From a virus, in IMG/VR virus record IMGVR_UViG_3300015371_000063, positions 1 to 48,095 of that record: a DNA stretch of 48,095 bases, one strand, 5' to 3'. Positions within the stretch are counted from its first letter, which is position 1, and each line of letters opens with the position of its first letter. The notes under the pieces were generated by a model. It saw only the letters and a program-made list of their open reading frames with translations, had not been told where the DNA came from and did not search any database. The translations under genes and the position numbers were made by a program. Positions 14,930-23,031 of the stretch are shown here, in pieces.

Positions 14930-17002
14930 TTATCGAGGTTGCGGCTGCCGAGTGGCGGCTTCAAGCTGCGCCCGCTGCGCCTCTTGCTGCACCCGTCGCG
15001 TGGTTTCTTCTTCGTCCTTCAGCCGTTGCGTTATTGCCGCCTCGTCGAGCGTCGGCGCGATGGTGACACCGGAAAGATATTGCACCGAGCCGGTGCGCGC
15101 CTTGACCCACGTGATGAAACGCTCGGCCCTGATGCCGACCATGTTCGCCTGCCACAGCGAAACCATGATGGTTGTCGCGGTGGCCGGCGAGTCCGGTGCG
15201 CTGTCCATCTGCAACGACGCCTCGGTCGAAACCGAGAAGTCGACGCCGCCGTCATCGGCCAGCAAGATTTCCGGCGCGTTGATCGCGATGACGAGCCCGG
15301 TGGGCACGCTTTGCGAGGCGACCACCGGAATGCCTTCCAGCGTGCCGCCCTCCTTGCTCATGCCGGGGAAATCCTGCATGCCGAATGCGTTGCGGCTCAT
15401 GCCGATGCCAAGCGCAAGCGACGAACGCATGACCAGCACCAAGCCGTCGGTCGATTGGTTCGCCGTCGCATAGGTGGCGAGCAACGTGTAGAGGTCGGTG
15501 CGCAACGCTTCCGGCGTCGTGCCGGTCGATGGAATCGCCGACACCCCGTTGGTCACCGATGCCGGCGACACGCCGGTCACCGCCGCGATCGCCGGGTCGA
15601 GGAACGTGGTGTCGACCAGCTTGGTGATGGCCGCAACCAGCGAGTTGCGGATCAGCGTTTCCGCCGACGGCGATGAGAATTTCATCAATTCGACCGTGAT
15701 CGGAACGATGCCCGCGAGCTTGTGGAAGGCGAGCGACACGCTGTCGAACGCCATCGGACTGACCGGCTTGGGCTTGCCCTCGCCGACCCACGCCGCCACC
15801 GCGCCGAGTGTTTCGCGCGGCACCTTGATATTGAACGGCACCCGAGTGAGTCCAGGGATGCGGTTGACCACCGATGCCGCATAAAGCAATTCGATGAATT
15901 CGTTGGTGAGGTTTTGCGCCACCACCAACGGCCCGGCCCACGTCGCGTCGGTCGTGGTGCCGGCCGCCACCGCAGCGCGTTCGATAACGTCCATCGGAAT
16001 CTTGAGCACCGACTCGATGTCGTCGCCCCATCCCTTCGAGCGCGCGATTTCGGCCGGATGAACGTGGTGCTCCTTGGCGAGATAGCGAGCGCCAAACAGC
16101 CGGATATAGCCGACGCCCTTCGGCAGCGCTGGCCGCACGGCGATGACCGGCGAGCCCCGCGATTCCGATGCGGCGCGTTGCGTTGTGCCTTGCACGCCGC
16201 GCGCCTGTTCCATGTTGCGCTTTTCCGAGGCGCGCAACCGCACCAGATGCTCGTCGATTTCCTTCACCTCGATGTCGAGGCCGTCGTAGGTTTCCTTCTG
16301 GGCGCTGTCGAGCGTGATGCCCTTGTCGGAAACCTCGTTCATCAGCGCGTCCATTTCCGCCACCTTGGCGGCGCGCGTGTTCTCAAATGCCGAAATCTGT
16401 TCGGCGAAAGTTTGCTTTGCCATAGCTCGGCGGCCCTCCAGGGCCTTGATCACTGTCGTGGTTGATCGTTTTGCCGAGTCGCCGGCGGGGTTTTGCTCGA
16501 CGCTGCGTTGCGTTTTGCCGGTCGCGGCCAGCAATGCAGCGTCGATCGATTTCAATTGCGTGATGACGGCCTCCGGCTGCGCCGGGATCGACACCAAGGA
16601 AAGCTCGAGCCATTCCCATTTTTTGAAACGGAAACCGTTTTCGATGACCTCGATGCCGTCCTCGATGGCGCGAAAGCCGATCGAGACGAACTGCCGAAGC
16701 CCATGCTTGACGAAATGCCAAGCCTTGTCGGTCAACCGCTTGGCGTCGCCGTCCTCGTCGATGCGCGTGATCTTGGCGCGGAACGGAATCCCGCTCTTGT
16801 TCGGCTTGGCAAATTCGACGTGGCCGACTTGGTCGCGGCTCGAATGATCGAGTAGGAGCGGCATCGGCAATTTGAATTGCGCGCCCAACGGCTCGACCAC
16901 GTCGCCAACGCGATCCGGCGTCGGCGTCGAGGCGATGCCTTCGAACGTGCGCGTGTGCTCGGTGATTTCCTTGATTTCCAAAATGGCAAAGGCGCGGTTC
17001 AT
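14930..17002 (-). CDS. Prohead protease - major capsid protein fusion (HK97 type)
   Basis: A 690-residue polyprotein. Residues 1-170 form an HK97-family U35-like prohead protease: RTFEGIASTPTPDRVGDVV, LLLDHSSRDQVG with the catalytic-type His, and LELSLVSIPAQPEA with the conserved Ser. Residues about 195-290 are coiled coil, equivalent to the delta/scaffold region. Residues about 300-670 are an HK97-fold capsid (VVAQNLTNEFIELL, FNIKVPRETLGAVAAWVGEG, VPITVELMKFSS, FPGMSKEGGTLEGIPVV). Protease, scaffold and capsid are usually separate or pairwise fused. The ATG at 17002 was chosen because it begins the protease domain (MNRAFAILEIKEI). The gene comes before the portal, the reverse of the usual order. 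Confidence 0.9.
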   Translation of the reverse strand: MNRAFAILEIKEITEHTRTFEGIASTPTPDRVGDVVEPLGAQFKLPMPLLLDHSSRDQVGHVEFAKPNKSGIPFRAKITRIDEDGDAKRLTDKAWHFVKHGLRQFVSIGFRAIEDGIEVIENGFRFKKWEWLELSLVSIPAQPEAVITQLKSIDAALLAATGKTQRSVEQNPAGDSAKRSTTTVIKALEGRRAMAKQTFAEQISAFENTRAAKVAEMDALMNEVSDKGITLDSAQKETYDGLDIEVKEIDEHLVRLRASEKRNMEQARGVQGTTQRAASESRGSPVIAVRPALPKGVGYIRLFGARYLAKEHHVHPAEIARSKGWGDDIESVLKIPMDVIERAAVAAGTTTDATWAGPLVVAQNLTNEFIELLYAASVVNRIPGLTRVPFNIKVPRETLGAVAAWVGEGKPKPVSPMAFDSVSLAFHKLAGIVPITVELMKFSSPSAETLIRNSLVAAITKLVDTTFLDPAIAAVTGVSPASVTNGVSAIPSTGTTPEALRTDLYTLLATYATANQSTDGLVLVMRSSLALGIGMSRNAFGMQDFPGMSKEGGTLEGIPVVASQSVPTGLVIAINAPEILLADDGGVDFSVSTEASLQMDSAPDSPATATTIMVSLWQANMVGIRAERFITWVKARTGSVQYLSGVTIAPTLDEAAITQRLKDEEETTRRVQQEAQRAQLEAATRQPQPR

Positions 17003-17043
17003 GGCGACCGCCTTTCGAATTGATGTTGTTGAGGCGAGAGAGG

Positions 17044-18747
17044 CTAGATCACGAAAATGTTGTGCTGGCGCCGCGCCGTCACCGGATTCCACGACATGAG
17101 GATCGCGGCGCAGAACGTGGCGATCAGCGGATCGATCTTTGCTCTACCGGCGGCTTGCTTGGTGATGATGTTGCCGTTGCCGCGCACCTCGACCTTGGCG
17201 TTGCCGACGACCCACCGCATCAGCGCGAGCCCGCCGTGGCTCAACGTGTCGTCGCTTAGCTTGCGCTCGATGCCCCAGATCGCCGGCGATAGCGCGGTGC
17301 CCTGCATCAGCCGCCGCAACATCGGGTCGGTGATCCGCCGCGCCACCAATTCCTCGATGATGGTGCCGACGTTGTTCGGATCAAAGCCGATGGCGTTCTT
17401 TTCGGGCAGCAAGCCGGCGTCGCGGATTTGCGCCACCACCTCGCCGAGCGCCTTGATGTCGTCGGGCACTTGGCAGAACGTCAACGATCCTTCCGCCTCA
17501 AACTCGAGCAAGGTTTGCGAAAGCTCTTTGTAACGATCGAGAATTTTGGGGTGCGCGTAAGCGTGATTCCAGATCAGCCAACGCCGGGTTTGTTTTTCGC
17601 GGCCGATCACGGCAAGCCCGAGCATGTCGTCGAGGCCGCCGCCGTCAATGCCGATGGTCGCAACCTCTGAGCGCTCGATGAGGTTTTCCAGCGTCAGCGC
17701 GTAGTCCGATCGGTCGGCCCAATAATCGGCGGCGCGCCATGCGTCGTCGGGCAACGCCGAGCCAACCTCGACGTTGAAATGCTGGCTGGCGATCAATTGC
17801 AGTTGCGTCGTGTCGTCGGTGCGCTCGGCCTTGGCCAATTCGTCGCGGAGGTAAGCCTCGTCGACCGAGCGGTGTAGGTTTGGATTGACGAGCGGCCAGG
17901 TTTTCGGATCGCGCCAACCGCCATCCTTGGCAACATCGAACGGCAATTCGTACAGCACCGGCAGGATCGGCAGGCTGATGACGCCGTCGCGCACCGCACG
18001 CGCGGTGTTTAGCTCGGCCTTGAACAACCCGACGGGCGGGTCTTTGCTTTGCGTGGTGATCTGGATCATGAACCCGTCGGGCCGCGACGCGAGCCCGCCA
18101 CGGATTTCGATGAACACCGCCTTGGCGTCGGCCTTCTGCGCGAACTCGTGCGTCTCGTCGACCAGAATGTAGCTTGCTTTTGAGCCGGTGATCACGTCGG
18201 CGTCGGCGGCCTTGATCTGCATCACCGCTTCGGTCATGCGGTGCTTGATCGTGCTGGTATGCGCCGACAGGTTGAAAAGCTTGTTGAGTTCGGCGTCGAG
18301 CCGGATGATGCCGGCGGCCTGGTTGAACGCGATCGAGGCGATCTTTTTGGTCGGCGCGATCAACAGCAATTCGGCGGCCGGCCTTCGATTGACGATCGCG
18401 GCGGTGACCATGATCGCGGCGGCAAGGCTCGACTTGCCGTTTTTCTTTGGGATCAGCACGAAAAATTCGCGGATCATGCGGCGCCGCGTTGCCGGATCGT
18501 AGGCGCCGAAAATCGCCGCCACCAATTCGAACACCCACGGCGCGCAAACCTCGCCGTTGGTCGGCGTGCCGATCACGTCGGGAATGCGCAACCGCTTGAA
18601 CACCCGCAACGCGCGCTCGACCTCGCGCTCGTTGAGCGGCAATTTCGGGATCAGCGAGCGTTGCTGCATGATCCGCGCTTGCCAATCGGGGCAGGCGGTC
18701 GACCACGGCGTTGTTAATTGGTCGGTGGTTTGAGGTCGTCGCCCCAT
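17044..18747 (-). CDS. terL: Terminase large subunit (TerL)
   Basis: A 567-residue packaging motor and nuclease. The ATPase has Walker A PKKNGKSS at about 100-107 and Walker B ILVDE at 194-198, followed by the coupling motif region (GFMIQITTQS). The nuclease half carries GIDGGGLDD near residue 370 and FDPNNVGTIIEELV further on, giving the acidic residues that bind metal. It resembles the Terminase_1 group common with HK97-type heads. Its start overlaps the end of the terS gene by 34 bp. The 41-bp gap to the capsid gene carries a good ribosome site only for the latter. Confidence 0.95.
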   Translation of the reverse strand: MGRRPQTTDQLTTPWSTACPDWQARIMQQRSLIPKLPLNEREVERALRVFKRLRIPDVIGTPTNGEVCAPWVFELVAAIFGAYDPATRRRMIREFFVLIPKKNGKSSLAAAIMVTAAIVNRRPAAELLLIAPTKKIASIAFNQAAGIIRLDAELNKLFNLSAHTSTIKHRMTEAVMQIKAADADVITGSKASYILVDETHEFAQKADAKAVFIEIRGGLASRPDGFMIQITTQSKDPPVGLFKAELNTARAVRDGVISLPILPVLYELPFDVAKDGGWRDPKTWPLVNPNLHRSVDEAYLRDELAKAERTDDTTQLQLIASQHFNVEVGSALPDDAWRAADYWADRSDYALTLENLIERSEVATIGIDGGGLDDMLGLAVIGREKQTRRWLIWNHAYAHPKILDRYKELSQTLLEFEAEGSLTFCQVPDDIKALGEVVAQIRDAGLLPEKNAIGFDPNNVGTIIEELVARRITDPMLRRLMQGTALSPAIWGIERKLSDDTLSHGGLALMRWVVGNAKVEVRGNGNIITKQAAGRAKIDPLIATFCAAILMSWNPVTARRQHNIFVI

Positions 18748-19118
18748 TCGGAACCCTCGCCGGCGGTGCGCGCAACGATCGCCGCGATCTGTTTCTTGCC
18801 GACCGGTTTCAACCGTGGCGTATCCACAAGATCACCGTTCGCCCATATCCGTTGAAGCTCGCGCAACGCGGCAATGTTGCCGTCCTCAACCAGCATCCAC
18901 AACCGTGTGACCATGCGGGCATTGAGCCGATCGCGCGCCGCGTCGACCGAGCGCAATTCGCCGCGATATTTGGTGCGCAATTCCTTCAACGTGCAGCCGA
19001 GCACGTTGGCAATTCTTTTTTCGTTCCAGCCGAGCGAAAGCAGCAAATCAAGCTCGACGCCGGTTTTGTCGGCCGGCGGCAATGGAAATTTTTTGTTACG
19101 GTTTAATTTTTCTCTCAT
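18714..19118 (-). CDS. terS: Terminase small subunit (TerS)
   Basis: A 134-residue protein with an N-terminal helix-turn-helix (ELDLLLSLGWNEKRIANVLG, then TLKELRTKYRGELR), a middle helical part with RLNARMVTRLWMLVEDGNIA, and a charged tail, as expected of a small terminase that recognises the packaging site and oligomerises. It sits directly before terL and after an HNH gene, the standard packaging arrangement. The motif GTTACGGTTT (19095-19104, opposite strand) lies inside codons 5-8, which is odd for a coding region and may mark a regulatory site. Confidence 0.8.
   Translation of the reverse strand: MREKLNRNKKFPLPPADKTGVELDLLLSLGWNEKRIANVLGCTLKELRTKYRGELRSVDAARDRLNARMVTRLWMLVEDGNIAALRELQRIWANGDLVDTPRLKPVGKKQIAAIVARTAGEGSEWGDDLKPPTN
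19095..19104. promoter_or_regulatory. GTTACGGTTT motif at start of terS
   Basis: The 10-mer is shared with 26304-26313 and 34939-34948, with a 9-base version (opposite orientation) at 26427-26435. It overlaps the first codons of terS and is flanked by A/T-rich sequence in an otherwise GC-rich genome. A candidate binding site for a phage regulator, here possibly controlling late genes. Confidence 0.45.
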
Positions 19119-19179
19119 CGAGGCCCGCGCCGGTCAGCGGGGATCGGCCCTTGAAAAATTTAACACGTCCCCCCCGGCC

Positions 19180-19461
19180 TCAATACCAAACGCCGCGCTC
19201 GTTGATCGATCGTTGCTCGAGCTTTTGCTTTTTCGAATCGTGACATGATCGGCAAAGCGTTTGCAGATTACCGATATTCCAAAACAACGCTTCGTCGCCG
19301 CGATGCTCGATCGTGTGATCGGCGACAAGCTCCGAGGTGTCGGCCTTGAGCAACCCACACTCACGGCACGTGAAGCGATCACGAATGAGCACCGTCTTGC
19401 GCAAGCGCACCCATCGCTTGAGCGTGTACCAACGCCGATAGCTGTGCCCACGATCAGCCAT
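19180..19461 (-). CDS. HNH endonuclease
   Basis: A 93-residue HNH nuclease: CRECG, then ADHTIEHRGDEALFWNIGNL, and CRSCHDSKK, giving the paired zinc-binding cysteines and the His-Asn-His core. Small HNH proteins beside terminase genes assist cos-site cleavage and packaging in HK97-like phages. It is the first gene after the hairpin terminator at 19473-19498. Its own ATG lies 12 bp past that hairpin, so it can be expressed only by read-through or from a promoter overlapping the terminator. Confidence 0.9.
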   Translation of the reverse strand: MADRGHSYRRWYTLKRWVRLRKTVLIRDRFTCRECGLLKADTSELVADHTIEHRGDEALFWNIGNLQTLCRSCHDSKKQKLEQRSINERGVWY

Positions 19462-19472
19462 TTGTAAAACAG

Positions 19473-19498
19473 CAAAAGCCCAACCTTTCGGTTGAGCC
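19473..19498 (-). terminator. Hairpin terminator between NusG-like gene and late block
   Basis: Read on the minus strand, GCTCAACC (19497-19490) pairs with GGTTGGGC (19485-19478) around a GAAA tetraloop, followed by TTTT. One G-T wobble is present. It would stop transcripts arriving from the replication genes. All late genes lie beyond it, which fits control by antitermination. Confidence 0.7.
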
Positions 19499-19607
19499 CA
19501 ATGGATGCGACTAGCGAATGTCTCGCTTTGTGTAGCGGGGATGATCCGCCGCCGAGCAACTTGGTCAGGGGTAACGACGGTTTAGGACTACCGCCGAAAG
19601 CCTTCAC
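19499..19607. other. Gap between NusG-like gene and terminator
   Basis: About 110 bases with no credible gene. It lies 3' of the NusG-like gene and before the terminator, the place where an antitermination loading site would be expected. I see no consensus boxA or clear promoter. Confidence 0.4.
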
Positions 19608-20168
19608 CTATATTGCCTCGATCTGAGTCGGATGAACGTGGATAGGCACGACCCGACCCAACAGGCCGACGCTTACCACGATGCGGCCGTCATCGTCTAG
19701 CCGCTCGATGGAACCAGCGGGCCAACGTCCGAACAGGTCGCCGCAGAACGAAACTTTGTCGGCAACCCGGAAGCGGTGCGCCGTTTTTGGGTTTTCCGGC
19801 AAATTCTCGTCGCCCTCGATGCGTCGGATGATTTCGATGTCCTCATCGGTGAGGTGCGCGGGTTCGCGGTTGCCGTTGCGGACAAATCCGTAAACGCCGG
19901 GCGTCTCGTGCACCACGTCCCAAGGATTGCCGCCGGCCATGAACAGGTAGCCCGGTATGATGCTGGCCAATTGCGAGCGGCGACCGCCGCGACCGCTTGC
20001 CCGAGCGATCAGATAGTTCGGCCAGTAAATCCAGACGCTCGCCGATCGCGCCTTGACCCATTCGGCCGCCGATCGTTCCCGGTTGGCGAACGTCAGCAAC
20101 GCGAACCATTTGTGCGACCGCAGGATCATCGCCAATGGCCTCGCATTCTGCGGCAGGCTTTCACCCAT
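19608..20168 (-). CDS. NusG-like transcription elongation/antitermination protein
   Basis: A 186-residue protein. The N-terminal part (about 19-115) matches the NusG domain layout: KWFALLTFANRERSAAEWVK, then YWPNYLIARA, IIPGYLFMA and TPGVYGFVRNG, the counterparts of NusG's 'Wyvv.v.p..E..v.e.L', 'P......r.......fpGYvfv' and 'tpgv..fvg'. The C-terminal part (about 130-180) is KOW-like (RVADKVSFCGDLFGRWPAG, then GRVVPIHV). NusG paralogs such as RfaH act as operon-specific antiterminators. With a terminator 110 bp downstream and the late genes beyond, I infer late-gene control. An ATG at 20129 is an alternative start. Confidence 0.8.
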   Translation of the reverse strand: MGESLPQNARPLAMILRSHKWFALLTFANRERSAAEWVKARSASVWIYWPNYLIARASGRGGRRSQLASIIPGYLFMAGGNPWDVVHETPGVYGFVRNGNREPAHLTDEDIEIIRRIEGDENLPENPKTAHRFRVADKVSFCGDLFGRWPAGSIERLDDDGRIVVSVGLLGRVVPIHVHPTQIEAI

Positions 20169-20528
20169 GCGTTATTTTGCCGTGCGCGGCCAACGACGGC
20201 GTTCCATGTGAAACGCCGCCGCCGCATCGAGTTTGCTTGGCCGTCGGGGTGCGGGGTTGCCGCGTGTTTGCCGGCGCGGCGTGCTCGACGGCGAAAACAT
20301 AACCGAGCTTCCAGCGTCGCGCAATTTTCGGCCGATCAGGGTCGGCACCGGCGAAGCGTTGTCGCTCGTGTGCCGCGCCGTCCTATAGACGGCGTGCGGC
20401 TCTTCACATGAGCGCACGCTTGGGGGGTATGGGGGACAGTGGTCGCCCCCCTGTGCGGACCAGTGTGCGGAAAAAACGTCGATGTGCGGACCATGTGCGG
20501 CCCCATGTGAAACTGGACGGAACCCGGA
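20169..20528. other. Intergenic region with direct repeats; possible replication site
   Basis: About 360 bases without a convincing gene. A weak minus-strand frame (20172-20417, GTG start, no ribosome site) reads as unstructured Pro/Arg-rich sequence, and I do not accept it. The right part contains a cluster of TGTGCGG direct repeats and a G/C-run stem-like section (20421-20450). It lies just downstream of the RepA-like helicase gene. Confidence 0.5.
20452..20500. repeat. Cluster of four TGTGCGG direct repeats (iteron-like)
   Basis: TGTGCGG occurs at 20452, 20464, 20483 and 20494, three of them followed by A and the first and third by AC. Start-to-start spacings are 12, 19 and 11 bases, so pairs fall about one helical turn apart. 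Short phased repeats beside a replication helicase gene are typical of origins, but they could equally be operators. A single further TGTGCGGCCCC lies at 26466. Confidence 0.45.
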
Positions 20529-22007
20529 TCAAAAAAGCTTCGGTTCCGGGTCGGCGTCGGGGTGTAGCCGGGCGACATAAATGCAGGCGTTCCGCTTTGA
20601 CGGTTTTTGCGCGATCGGGCCTTGCCCGGTTTTGACCTCGCCCGACTTGAGCATGGCGTGCATGGCGTCGCGGAACATTCGCATTCGGACGCGGTAGCTC
20701 GAATGCAGCGGTGTTGCTTCGGGAAGCTTGGCGAACACGCTCGGGGCAAAGTTCCGCGCGGTGGTGGCCGGCGAAACCGGAATGTCGTTGTTGTTGTGGA
20801 ATTCGAGCAATTGCTTGAAAACGCCGTTGGTCGCGCGGTCGGCGGTGGCGCGATCGTAGCTTGTGGCCGGCATGATCTGGCCGGGCGCGAGCGCCAAGAG
20901 GCCGTCTTTCCACGACAATTGCAATTTGTCGCCGTGCGCCGAGTAATTCGCTTTCATGGTTTCCAGCACGCGCACGTCGGCCTCGGCCTCGCCTTCCTCG
21001 GGCCGGTAGAGGTAGAGCCGCGAGCGCACCGAATTATTCCAAGCCGTCGAGCCGCTTTGGCCGTCGCCCTCGCGCATTCCGGCGCGGCTCGGATGGGAAA
21101 GCAAGAGCGCCGCGCAATCGACGCGGACGGCGAGCCCGCGCAACAGGTTGACGCATTGCCGGGCCTGACTTCGATCGCGTTCCTCGACCACGAACATATC
21201 GGCGGCGGTATCGAAACCGATCCACACCGGCTTGATCCGCTCGGCCTCGCGCGCCACCGCCTCGAACAGCGCGGTCGGCTTGATCAATCCGCTTGGCGTG
21301 GTGATCGCCAGCGCCGACTCCTCGCCGACCAGCGTCACGATATGCAGATCGGCAAGCTCGTCGAAGCCTGCGCCGTAATGCGAGGCGATCCGGTCGAGCC
21401 GGAAATGGATTTCGGCGGCGTCGTCCTCGGCCGAGACGAGCATCACCGGGCCGGGCGTCGGCATCATGCCGAGCCAATCGCGGCCGAGCACGGTGGCGAC
21501 CGCCAATTGCTGCGCGAGCAAGGTTTTGCCGACGCCACCGTCGCCCGACAACAACGTGACATTGGCCATCGGCACGAGGTTTTGCACGACCCATCGCCGG
21601 GCCGGTGCCGGCCGAACGAGGTGCACGATGTCGAGGTAGCGCAATTGCCGCGCTGGCGGCGCGTCGGTCGGCGGCGCGTCGGTCGGCGGCGCGTCGGGCG
21701 GGGCGAGCGGGAAATCGTCGACCGACCCGTTGGTGCGCGGCGCATCCAAGGCGTCGATGATGGTGCGCTCGACCACCTCGAGCCCACCGAGCGAATTGAC
21801 GAGGTCGTGCCGCTCGGCCCGCTCGATGAGTTCGTCAATGATCAGCGTTCGATCGGCCCCGTTCCTGACGAAATCCGCGCCCTCGGTGATGCAATTGCGG
21901 AACACTTGCGGGCGCATATCCGGCGCGGCGAGCGCAATCATGCGTGACCATAAGCTGACGCCGTCGGCGAACCGGCCAAGCTCGGCCATGCCTTCAAGAT
22001 CGGCCAT
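20529..22007 (-). CDS. RepA-like AAA ATPase / replicative helicase
   Basis: A 492-residue protein. Residues about 120-400 are an AAA_25/RepA-type RecA fold: Walker A GDGGVGKT at 155-162, then PGPVMLVSAEDDAAEIHFRL, and later ERIKPVWIGFDTAADMFVVE, CAALLLSHPSRAGMREGDGQ and GSTAWNNSVRSRLYL. These match hexameric helicases of the RSF1010 RepA family used by many phages. The N-terminal 100 residues resemble the DnaB N-terminal helical domain. Before the ATPase is a short PPTDAPPTDAPP repeat. The C-terminal part may bind a partner. It is probably the phage's replication helicase/initiator. Confidence 0.85.
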   Translation of the reverse strand: MADLEGMAELGRFADGVSLWSRMIALAAPDMRPQVFRNCITEGADFVRNGADRTLIIDELIERAERHDLVNSLGGLEVVERTIIDALDAPRTNGSVDDFPLAPPDAPPTDAPPTDAPPARQLRYLDIVHLVRPAPARRWVVQNLVPMANVTLLSGDGGVGKTLLAQQLAVATVLGRDWLGMMPTPGPVMLVSAEDDAAEIHFRLDRIASHYGAGFDELADLHIVTLVGEESALAITTPSGLIKPTALFEAVAREAERIKPVWIGFDTAADMFVVEERDRSQARQCVNLLRGLAVRVDCAALLLSHPSRAGMREGDGQSGSTAWNNSVRSRLYLYRPEEGEAEADVRVLETMKANYSAHGDKLQLSWKDGLLALAPGQIMPATSYDRATADRATNGVFKQLLEFHNNNDIPVSPATTARNFAPSVFAKLPEATPLHSSYRVRMRMFRDAMHAMLKSGEVKTGQGPIAQKPSKRNACIYVARLHPDADPEPKLF

Positions 22008-22980
22008 TTAATTCCCTAAGCTTTGTCGAAGCACGCGATGAACTCGGCCGCGACTTGAGGCACGATCGCGTTGCCGTAGGCGCGCAGCTTAGATGCTCTG
22101 CGCTGTATCCCATGAGCCAGCGGGAATGTGCCGGGCTCAACTGGCCGGGCTTTTCCATCGACGCAGGCGAGCCATTCCGCACCAGTCCACCCATCAGCAA
22201 TTCGCCCTTGCGTTTGCCGCTCCTGCTCGTCTGCCCGCCCTCCATCGCATTGGGCGTCGGCCACGCCGCGGCTGCTGCGATTGCTGGCAAGTCCGACCCC
22301 GGACCCTTCCGGTTCAATTCCTTCATCGCGCCCCGGTGTGAGCGCGCGCCCTTCTCGCCATCCGTTCCCTTGGCCGTGGGCCAAGCCGCCCACTGGATCT
22401 CGCCGCGCGGCGTCTGCCAACTCGCCAGATAAACTTGATTGGTCAGCGCGTTCGGATCGCAATCTTGTTGCGCCCGGCTGAAACTCGCGTGTCGCGAGTC
22501 TTGAGCCGTTGGCGTTCCCCACGAACCAGCATCGTTGTCGGACATGGGGCGCGCCGACGCTGCAAGCTGGCAGTACGGCCGCCCCGCAGGCGTACCCTTC
22601 GTCCTCCAGATCAGCGAAAACAGCGTCGAGCCAACCCCATCCAATCGCCGCTTCAACTTGCTCTCCAAAGACGATTGCAGGGCGGCGCTCGGCGATGAGA
22701 GAAAACCACGCAGGCCACAAGTGGCGTTCGTCATCGGCCGCCTTGCCCGCACCGGCGGCGCTAAAGGGCTGGCAGGGACAAGAGCCTGTCCAAACAGGTC
22801 GGTCGTCGGGCCATCCGGCGAGACGGAGGGCAACGGACCATCCGCCGATGCCAGCGAAGAAATGGGCTTGGACGTAGCCTCGGAGGTCGTCGGGCCGCAC
22901 GTCAACGATGTTTCGTTCGTCAACGTCGCCAGCGGCGATGTGTCCGGCGGCGATGAGGTTGCGGAGCCATTGCGCGGCAT
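21994..22980 (-). CDS. Long ORF overlapping the Dcm-type methyltransferase gene
   Basis: A 328-residue frame lying almost wholly inside the methyltransferase gene (22016-23011) on the same strand, shifted by one base. It shows protein-like repeats: four W-x-T-P/W-P-T segments (GSWGTPTAQDS, ASWQTPRGE, AAWPTAKGT, AAWPTPNAMEG), SAALQSSLESKLKRRLDGVG, and HSRWLMGYS near the end. I recall similar sequences recurring in phage and bacterial databases beside cytosine methyltransferases, but cannot check that here. If expressed, this is a 965-bp dual-coding region. If not, it is a by-product of the strong motif structure of the other frame. Confidence 0.45.
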   Translation of the reverse strand: MPRNGSATSSPPDTSPLATLTNETSLTCGPTTSEATSKPISSLASADGPLPSVSPDGPTTDLFGQALVPASPLAPPVRARRPMTNATCGLRGFLSSPSAALQSSLESKLKRRLDGVGSTLFSLIWRTKGTPAGRPYCQLAASARPMSDNDAGSWGTPTAQDSRHASFSRAQQDCDPNALTNQVYLASWQTPRGEIQWAAWPTAKGTDGEKGARSHRGAMKELNRKGPGSDLPAIAAAAAWPTPNAMEGGQTSRSGKRKGELLMGGLVRNGSPASMEKPGQLSPAHSRWLMGYSAEHLSCAPTATRSCLKSRPSSSRASTKLRELNGRS

Positions 22981-23011
22981 AGGGGTCGACCTCGTTGTAA
23001 TAAGCGGTCAT
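22016..23011 (-). CDS. DNA (cytosine-5) methyltransferase, Dcm type
   Basis: A 331-residue C5 cytosine methyltransferase with motif I-like HFFAGIGGWSVALRLAG, the catalytic Pro-Cys in GSCPCQPFS, motif VI-like EQVEAAIGW, motif VIII-like APHVRQRCWFVG, and a C-terminal LRAYGNAIVPQVAAEFI (motifs IX-X). Between VIII and IX is a target-recognition region with repeated ADA/NAN segments. It is an orphan: no cognate cytosine-specific endonuclease is next to it. Likely role is protection from host restriction. See the overlapping reading frame. Confidence 0.9.
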   Translation of the reverse strand: MTAYYNEVDPYAAQWLRNLIAAGHIAAGDVDERNIVDVRPDDLRGYVQAHFFAGIGGWSVALRLAGWPDDRPVWTGSCPCQPFSAAGAGKAADDERHLWPAWFSLIAERRPAIVFGEQVEAAIGWGWLDAVFADLEDEGYACGAAVLPACSVGAPHVRQRCWFVGNANGSRLATREFQPGATRLRSERADQSSLSGELADAARRDPVGGLAHGQGNGWREGRALTPGRDEGIEPEGSGVGLASNRSSRGVADAQCDGGRADEQERQTQGRIADGWTGAEWLACVDGKARPVEPGTFPLAHGIQRRASKLRAYGNAIVPQVAAEFIACFDKA

Positions 23012-23031
23012 GTAACCGGCCGCATCTGACG

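Noticed and set aside
20172-20417. Minus-strand frame of 81 codons between the NusG-like and helicase genes
   Set aside because: GTG start without ribosome site, Pro/Arg/Ser-rich sequence without hydrophobic pattern; region contains repeats and looks non-coding.
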